Source: Alternaria dauci
Lineage: Eukaryota; Ascomycota; Dothideomycetes; Pleosporales; Pleosporaceae
Assembly (NCBI RefSeq): GCF_042100115.1
Contig: NC_091272.1
Span: forward strand, 1-64,000
Direction of reading: 5' to 3'
DNA length: 64,000 bases
A model generated the notes under the pieces. That model saw only the letters and a program-made list of their open reading frames with translations, searched no databases and was not told where the DNA came from. Below are positions 57,395 through 64,000 of the stretch, one piece after another; the stretch's first letter is position 1, and every line of letters begins with the position of its first letter. Both the position numbers and the translations under genes were made by a program.

Positions 57395-60107
57395 TCGGAC
57401 CGTGCGGGAATGTTTTGGTCGCGATCTTTATCGCAAAGACCAGGTTGCAGTATGGAAGACACGACAAGTACGGGACGGATGTATGTAAAAAGTTACAGTA
57501 TAGAGAAAGATATTTGTGGAATACGAGTGTATCTATTCTATAAGTATCTTAATAAAGTATTGTGACGTACTATGCGCAAGACAATCCCCGCTTGTATTTT
57601 ATCTCGTTACTGTGATGCAACAAATACCACTCTATCTATATCCCTCCCTATCTATAACTTCGCGAAGTTAGTTTGTAGTTATAGTGCGACCTATCTCTAA
57701 AAGCGTAGCGTAAGCGATAGCAGACATCCTCTAGGAGTTTAGTATGACTTTCTTGTTCGCATATGCGGCAGTTGCAGCAAGCTCTGTAAGCACTTGCACA
57801 TTATTAAAGATCACCGTGTTGCTACGTAATAGTGTCTGTCTAAAGAGTTGCGCTTCCGGATACTAGTGTTGTGGTTGCAACATGTCTTCTGAGGACTTCT
57901 ATGCCTTGCGTGCACATATAGCGAATGTGTGCATCGTAAGTCCTTGTAGCAGAAGCCTTGCGGTAGTGTAAAAAGGCTGGCGAAGTGGCCACTCCGACCG
58001 CGACAGTGACCCATAAGGCATGCATGAGATGTTGGCGATCGTTGCCGTCCTTCCCGTTTCTGCAACGAAACTGTAAGTCCATAGCCACTCCGTGCTCCTC
58101 GGTGTCCTGCGAAAGAAGGATGCACAGGAAATTCAGCGCGCGGTCGGGGCTGCTGCGGCATCTGGAAAGCGGAAAGAGCTGCGCAGCGATCGACCAAGAT
58201 GTCATCTACGACATCATGATGCACAGCCTCCCCGCATTTACACCCTCCGACACTCCCCATTTCTCGTCACACCGTCCCTCTCCTGATCCCAGGACCCGAC
58301 AGCGACCCCTCGATAAGCCGGGTGATTGATCGTTGTCCACGCCCACACCCCTTCAGGGTAATGCGGAAGATGATTCTCTCTCGCTGGAAACGAGAAGCGT
58401 GATCGACGAACTTAAGCTTAGGCGATGAGCGGCTTAGCTTAACGTTTAGAAAGTGAGGCTTGCTACGGCAGCAAATAGACGCTGTTGCATTCTATTGAGT
58501 TTGGTCAACGCCACCTAGAGTAACAAGGTCCCCTGTAGGGATCTACTTTTCGTTACTTAACTCCTAAAAAGTAACGTTAACTCCTTGCAGAACTGTAGAG
58601 TTAGGTGACAGATACGCATTATTTAATTGGATATTATCTATACGTTTTTCGCTAACTAAACAATTCCCCCTATGCATCAAGCACGAAGATGCTACGTGCC
58701 GCCCGTGCACAGGTTATAAAGGGTCGAACTGCCCTTGTGGTACACATGTGTCCTGCGGAGGAGAATGCACTGCGGGAGCAGCAGCCTTGCGAACCGAGCG
58801 TGGCTGAACTTTCTTTGCAGCTCTTGTTCTCTGTACAGCACTATACTACCCACAAAATCCTCCCTGGCATCTGAAGCGGGTCGAAGATGTGTCATCCCCT
58901 ACAGAATACCCATTAGTAAGAGTCACGATAGTTGAGCGATAAAACCTTTCTTACTTCTACAAAAGCTGCTACAGCAAGCATCACGACCAGGAGATATACC
59001 TGGACATTCTTCTGTAGAGTGTTAGCCGCTTGCCGGTACCTAGCATGTACTTCTGGATTCCAGAGGGCGCAGTCCGAGAACTTAGAAGACCATGGGTTGA
59101 ACTTACGTCCAAGTGGTATGCCTGGCGCTCCTACAGATTGACAGGGAACGCATTTTCCATCACCTATTTATCATCAGCAAAGCCTGCATAAAATCTTGGA
59201 TGTAGTATTGCTCACGGCATCGGTTTGATGCGCAGTTCCTATCCGTAGTGCAAGGATCTGTAGTCCATTTAGTTCTCGATTCAATCACTAAAGATGAGAG
59301 TACTAACGTTTGAGCCTCGCGTCGCATGATTGAGCCACAGCCATGGTAGAGGCAAGCAAGACGATGATGGCCGATAAACGCATTCTGTGACGTTGATAGA
59401 GTTTCACTGGAATTAATAGTATATATCAGTTTGTGGGCATGAACGTGAGGGCTCTTCCGGAGACCTTTATATTCATTTCGGCTTCCGGCGAGGCTTCTCG
59501 ATATAGCAATAACAAGCACGGATAGGGCAGTTAGGCGGAAGCAGGCGGAAAAGGAGGCTCAGCGTAATACAGAGCCGATACCACCCTGGTCATCAAGCAG
59601 CGTTGATCTGTTGAGTTACAATGTACTCGCCTTCAGAGTTAACGCAGATAAGCGTCAGAATGCGTCGTATAAGGAAATGATTGTGAATTAAACACGGCCT
59701 GAATCGGTGCATCTGGCCCTCTTGTCTAGACCCTGCTGACATTGTGTACCATTTTGTACTATGATTGGTAGTTTACTGATTATGCATACCTTTTTGGATG
59801 CATGGCAAAGTGATGCAGGGCAACCCAGGTAACGTTCTGACAGCTGCCGACGGAATTCGAAATTGCTGCCATACGTCAAGTGCGTTTTTCGAACAATAAA
59901 TGAAGGTTCAGCAAGCGCTTATGTTGTAAACCCTGTGAAAATTCTGGTTAGCTGTAGTTGATTTGCTACCGTGAGAAGCGTGCTTGAACGGCGTTAGCCA
60001 CAAAACTAGTTCTATTCAAGAATACACTTTCGTTGGGACCTCGGCGCTACTGAACTTTGTATATTACGCGTCTCCACAGGATAACCTAAGCATCAAAGTG
60101 ATAGATG

Positions 60108-60112
<5 letters not shown>
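57395..60112. other. No convincing gene
   Basis: Only short ORFs. 57985-58329 plus has a Cys/His-rich stretch (KFSARSGLLRHLESGKSC) that resembles part of a C2H2-type finger but has no supporting gene model. Short AT-richer segments lie at 57540-57720 and 58540-58670. Confidence 0.4.

Positions 60113-60147
<35 letters not shown>
60113..60147 (+). repeat. 35-T homopolymer
   Basis: An uninterrupted run of 35 T. On the minus strand it is poly(A) 156 bp after the stop codon of the aldehyde dehydrogenase gene. Confidence 0.95.
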
Positions 60148-60148
<1 letters not shown>

Positions 60149-60303
60149 AAAACAACAGTCTGTTTCAGTTGTCTCGAAACTGGGGAACGGCGAGAACCAA
60201 CGGGGACAGATTTTGATAAATGGTTTCATATCGCTGCAGTACCTGGCGGAGAGAGGTCCGGTACCTGCCTACTCCATCCCGGACCATCAATGTCGCTTCG
60301 CGA

Positions 60304-61917
60304 TTACAACTTGGCAAAGACAGTCGGCACCGTCCCTCCCATTTCCACGAGCGTACTCTTATTCCGCACCCAAGCTTCCAGGCCCTTCTTGCCATTTTCC
60401 ACGCCTACACCGCTCTGCTTCCACCCGCCCACGCTCATCTCAGCCGGACTCTCGCCCCAAGTGTTGACCCATGTGATACCAGCTTCGAGTTGGGCAATGA
60501 CCTTGTGCGCGAGATTAATGTCCCTTGTGAAGACGCCCGCCGCAAGACCCACGTCTGTCGCATTTGCGCGTTGCACAGCTTCTTCGACCGTCTTGTAGGT
60601 GAGTATGGACATGACGGGACCGAAAATCTCCTCGCGCACAATCTTCATGTCGTCGGTGCAGTCTGTGAAGACGGTGGGCTGGACCCAGTATCCGTTTTGG
60701 TAAGCCTTGTCGCTGTGCGAAGAGACCCAGGACGGTGTTTCCGGGCCGCCGCAAAGCAGAGTTGCTTTGTCGTTGTTGCGGCCGTGCTTGATGTATTGGA
60801 TGACCTTGTCGTGGTGTGGCTTCGATACCAAGGGGCCGAAGTTTGTGGTTGGGTCGTGCAGGTCGCCGGGGCGAATGTATTGCATCTTCTCAAGCAACCG
60901 CTTCTCAAACTCGGATTTGCTGCTTTCCGGGATGAAGACGCGGGTTCCGTTTGTGCAGACTTGGCCCGTGGAGAAGAAGTTGGCGAGCATGGCGCCGTCG
61001 ACTGCCTGGTCTATGTCGGCGTCGGGGAGGATGATGCAGGCCGACTTGCCGCCGAGCTCCATGGTCACATACTTCATCTCGCCCGATGCGCTGCCTGCGA
61101 CCTTCTTGCCCGTCGAGACTTGGCCTGTGAAGCTGACTTTGGCAATGCCAGGGTGCTTGGTGAGGTATGCGCCGACCTGGCCACCGCCCTGGACGACATT
61201 GAAGACACCCGCCGGCACACCAGCTTCGGCGTAGATATCCGCGAGGACCGTCGAGTGCAGTGGCGTGAACTCAGAGGGCTTATACACCATGCAGTTTCCC
61301 GCCGCCAGACACGGCGCTGATTTCCACAGCGCAATCTGGATGGGGTAGTTCCACGCGCCGATTCCTGCACATACGCCCAGCGCGTTCTTGGTCGTGTATA
61401 CCCACGCGTCGGGTCGCAGTTGTGCCGTCTCGCCGTTCATGCCACCGCCGCCAACGAGATTCGCAAAGTATTCGAGCACATCGGCGCCCGTCACCACGTC
61501 GACGGTCGATGTCTCGGAGAAGGGCTTGCCCGTGTCGCTGGTTTCGATGCGGGCGAGTTCGTCATTGCGCGTGCGCAGGATGGAGGCGGCGCGTTGGAGG
61601 ATGCGCGCGCGCTCGATGGGGGGTGTCGACGACCACGAGGGGAAGGCTCTTTGTGCCGAGGCAATGGCGGCATCGATGCCGGCGTCTGAGGTGGTGTGGA
61701 TGTCTGCGACTGGCTGCGCGGTCGCCGGGTCGATAGTCTGGAAAGTGGACGTGGACGAGGCGGACTGGAGCTTGCCGTCGTAGTAGGCGCATCGGGGCGC
61801 ATATGGGAGGGACATGGTGAGAGTGGCTTGTTGGCGCAATGGGAAAGCCAGGTATCGGGAGAGGGCGCTTCTGGTGGTGATGGGGTGTTGCAAGAGTCTG
61901 GTCACGATGGGCGACAT
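60304..61917 (-). CDS. Betaine aldehyde dehydrogenase (ALDH family)
   Basis: A 537-aa intronless NAD(P)-dependent aldehyde dehydrogenase. Catalytic Cys321 lies in [13 protein letters not shown] and Glu287 in MELGGKS. The cofactor-binding SFTGQVSTG loop and the FGPVMSI segment are present. The best substrate guess is betaine aldehyde, oxidised to glycine betaine, because the neighbour at 62919 is choline oxidase and the pair is divergent. The C-terminus AKL is a peroxisomal PTS1. The first 34 residues ([20 protein letters not shown]...) are basic and hydroxylated like a mitochondrial presequence; a second in-frame ATG at 61815 ([15 protein letters not shown]) would omit it. Dual targeting by alternative starts is possible. 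Confidence 0.88.
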   Translation of the reverse strand: MSPIVTRLLQHPITTRSALSRYLAFPLRQQATLTMSLPYAPRCAYYDGKLQSASSTSTFQTIDPATAQPVADIHTTSDAGIDAAIASAQRAFPSWSSTPPIERARILQRAASILRTRNDELARIETSDTGKPFSETSTVDVVTGADVLEYFANLVGGGGMNGETAQLRPDAWVYTTKNALGVCAGIGAWNYPIQIALWKSAPCLAAGNCMVYKPSEFTPLHSTVLADIYAEAGVPAGVFNVVQGGGQVGAYLTKHPGIAKVSFTGQVSTGKKVAGSASGEMKYVTMELGGKSACIILPDADIDQAVDGAMLANFFSTGQVCTNGTRVFIPESSKSEFEKRLLEKMQYIRPGDLHDPTTNFGPLVSKPHHDKVIQYIKHGRNNDKATLLCGGPETPSWVSSHSDKAYQNGYWVQPTVFTDCTDDMKIVREEIFGPVMSILTYKTVEEAVQRANATDVGLAAGVFTRDINLAHKVIAQLEAGITWVNTWGESPAEMSVGGWKQSGVGVENGKKGLEAWVRNKSTLVEMGGTVPTVFAKL

Positions 61918-62918
61918 GCACCGGCAAGAGCCTTATGCAGTGTTTAGTCTGCACACTGTCAGCCAAGGGCTCAGAGATTGGCGCGGTGATGTAACGTCGA
62001 CTAACATTTGCGTACAGCGATAGCGGTGGGGGAGCTTGGATGCAGCGGTTGCGCCTCAATTGCCTATCACGGGTCTGCAATCCCTTGGAGCGTCACCAAC
62101 GCGATGCCTCAGCTGATAAGAGCCAGGATGTGATCAGGATTTTGGATCAGATACGGTCGAAGCTGTACGCACACGACAGGTTCGCTTTGACGCGGAAACG
62201 CCCTCTTTCTTGTCGATGCTCGTGTCTGGCATAAAAAAATGTGGTCCGATGGCTGCCGCCCTCACCGCCCGAGCATCGGGGAAGGTGCGGCAAGGGCGGA
62301 CAGGGCTCGCCTGCTCGGAACCTGCAGCCCAGCGGGGTCGCACTAGCGCAAACGCGGCCATCGCATCATCGGAGCCTTTCACGACGCCTTTTTTTCTTCT
62401 CTCTCACTTCCTCAGTGAACGTGGGTTCGCGGCTGAGATAAAATTGTCGCGCTCGCAGCATCGGGCTTCTGAGACAGCTCAATCCATAAGTCACACTCGT
62501 ACCCCGATTACAGCTTTCCGTGCAACCCCAGCTTGGCTCCTCGCTATTCTTTCCTCCGCTGCACTCCCGCAACGTCGCTGACGTCGTTTGAGCACGTGCA
62601 AGCGCCTGGTCCATCCGCAAACGGCCCTATTTAGCACATTCTTATCTGGAAGGCCAACGACATATCCTGCAGCAGCTACACGACTCTCAACCTGTACACC
62701 AGCCTCCCGTACAGCTCAACTTTTTGCTGGCCCGGCCTTCTCCCGAGCGCCCGATCGCGAACCCCGGCCCGCTCAGACGACATCTTTTCCTGAGCCATAG
62801 TCTGGTACAGATATATAAGCTTGCCTCTGACGTGAAAACTCGCTTCTCCAGCAGAGTTGTATTCTCCATCATCTCCTCGCCACCACCCGAAGCCACAACA
62901 CCCATACGCAACCACACA
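61918..62918. promoter_or_regulatory. Divergent promoter of the choline-to-betaine pair
   Basis: A 1-kb gap between two divergent genes. TATATAAG at 62812-62819 lies about 100 bp before the choline oxidase ATG, which has a good context (CACAATGGC). An inverted CCAAT box (ATTGG) is at about 61977. CT-rich stretches occur at 62385-62410. No gene is seen in it. Confidence 0.5.
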
Positions 62919-64000
62919 ATGGCATTCGAGACTGTGACCTCCATCCCCAAGGATGCCGAGTATGACTTTGTTATTGTCGGAGGAGGCACAGCTGGCTGTG
63001 TTATTGCCTCGCGACTTACCGAGTACTTGCCCAACAAGAAGGTCCTCTTGATCGAGGCCGGCCCAAGCGACTTCATGGACGACCGTGTATTGCTGCTCAA
63101 AGACTGGCTCAACCTTCTCGGAGGCGAGCTCGACTACGACTACGGCACCACCGAACAGCCCAACGGCAACTCTCACATCCGTCACTCGCGTGCAAAGGTC
63201 CTTGGTGGCTGCTCATCACACAACACCCTCATCTCCTTCAGGCCGTTCGAGTACGACTGCAAGCGATGGGAAGCGCAAGGCTGCAAGGGCTGGAGCTTCA
63301 AGACTTTTATGCGTGTGCTTGACAACCTGCGCAACACCGTTCAGCCCGTACACGAGAAGCACAGGAACCAGCTCTGCCTCGACTGGATCGACTCGTGCTC
63401 AACCGCCATGGACATTCCTGTGATCCACGACTTCAACCACGAGATCAAGACCAAGGGCGCGCTCAAGCCCTCGGTCGGTTTCTTCTCCGTCTCATACAAC
63501 CCTGACGACGGCCGCCGAAGCAGTGCCAGTGTTGCCTACATCCACCCTATCCTCCGCGGTGAGGAGAAGCGCGACAACCTGACTGTCCTCACCAATGCGT
63601 GGGTCAGCAAGGTCAACGTCCAGGGCGACAAGGTCACCGGCATCGACGTCACCTTCCAGTCCGGCGAGAAGCGTACTCTCAACCCCAAGTGCGAGACCAT
63701 CCTCTGCGCCGGCGCCGTCGATACCCCCCGCCTGATGCTCCTCTCTGGTCTTGGCCCCAAGCAGCAACTCTCCGAGCTTGGCATCCCCGTTGTAAAAGAC
63801 ATCCCCGGTGTTGGTGAGAACCTGCTTGACCACCCCGAGAGCATCATCCTCTGGGAGCTTAACAAGCCCGTACCCGCCAACCAGACCACCATGGACTCTG
63901 ATGCTGGTATCTTCCTCCGCCGCGAGGTGCCCAACGCAGCCGGCGACGACGGTGACATTGCTGACATCATGATGCACTGCTACCAAATCCCCTTCTGCCT
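62919..64000 (+). CDS. Choline oxidase (GMC flavoprotein), 3' end outside window
   Basis: The first 360 codons of an FAD-dependent GMC oxidoreductase; the frame is open to the window edge. The FAD-binding motif is VIVGGGTAGC at residues 18-27, with LLIEAGPS after it. GGCSSHN at 96-102 carries His101, equivalent to the His that binds FAD covalently in bacterial choline oxidase (known for that family). The GMC signature GAVDTPRLMLLSGLGP follows. Choline oxidase converts choline to betaine aldehyde and on to glycine betaine, producing H2O2. The adjacent aldehyde dehydrogenase supports this. No intron is visible in the part present. Confidence 0.87.
   Translation, partial: MAFETVTSIPKDAEYDFVIVGGGTAGCVIASRLTEYLPNKKVLLIEAGPSDFMDDRVLLLKDWLNLLGGELDYDYGTTEQPNGNSHIRHSRAKVLGGCSSHNTLISFRPFEYDCKRWEAQGCKGWSFKTFMRVLDNLRNTVQPVHEKHRNQLCLDWIDSCSTAMDIPVIHDFNHEIKTKGALKPSVGFFSVSYNPDDGRRSSASVAYIHPILRGEEKRDNLTVLTNAWVSKVNVQGDKVTGIDVTFQSGEKRTLNPKCETILCAGAVDTPRLMLLSGLGPKQQLSELGIPVVKDIPGVGENLLDHPESIILWELNKPVPANQTTMDSDAGIFLRREVPNAAGDDGDIADIMMHCYQIPFC

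Noticed and set aside
57985..58329. Possible C2H2 zinc-finger gene
   Set aside because: Only a short resemblance (LLRHLESGKSC); cysteine spacing is wrong and the candidate intron gives a stop.

Overview
The window is a chromosome end of a filamentous ascomycete (Pezizomycotina; Pleosporales-like Dothideomycete is my inference). It opens with CCCTAA telomere repeats. It holds long AT-rich blocks almost free of CpA/TpG, the footprint of repeat-induced point mutation (RIP). Its genes have short introns of about 46-70 nt with GT..CTAAC-like..AG signals.

Layout: (1) 1-3420: telomere, an 18-bp TTAGGG-containing satellite, RIP-degraded DNA, and a 22-bp satellite that passes from fully mutated to intact. 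(2) 3604-24621: a subtelomeric island that largely escaped RIP. It carries a zinc-knuckle SF1 helicase, a divergent SNF2-type ATPase, a broken ORF interrupted by a 411-bp MITE, a 620-aa unknown protein, a spliced ~1171-aa unknown protein and a ParB-like protein. (3) 24775-26590: a 34-bp GC-rich satellite. (4) 26591-44640: about 18 kb of RIP-degraded transposons and minisatellites, including an LTR-like pair, a long-TIR element and palindromic interstitial telomere motifs. (5) 44640-50930: a low-RIP island with one convincing gene, a four-exon secreted GH134-like beta-mannanase, and a J-domain fragment. (6) 50930-55830: a second RIP block with a Tc1/mariner-like TIR element. (7) 55830-64000: ordinary gene space, with a small three-exon conserved-looking gene and a divergent pair encoding betaine aldehyde dehydrogenase and choline oxidase (choline to glycine betaine).

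The most interesting part is the telomere-proximal cassette at 3.6-24.6 kb. Two nucleic-acid-dependent ATPases are transcribed divergently from an intergenic region with four copies of one 13-18-bp motif. A ParB-like protein and large unknown proteins follow. One 9-mer (GCAACTTGC) recurs in every intact minisatellite around and inside the cassette. This looks like a telomere-linked gene set, possibly a selfish or telomere-maintenance element, but that function is inference.
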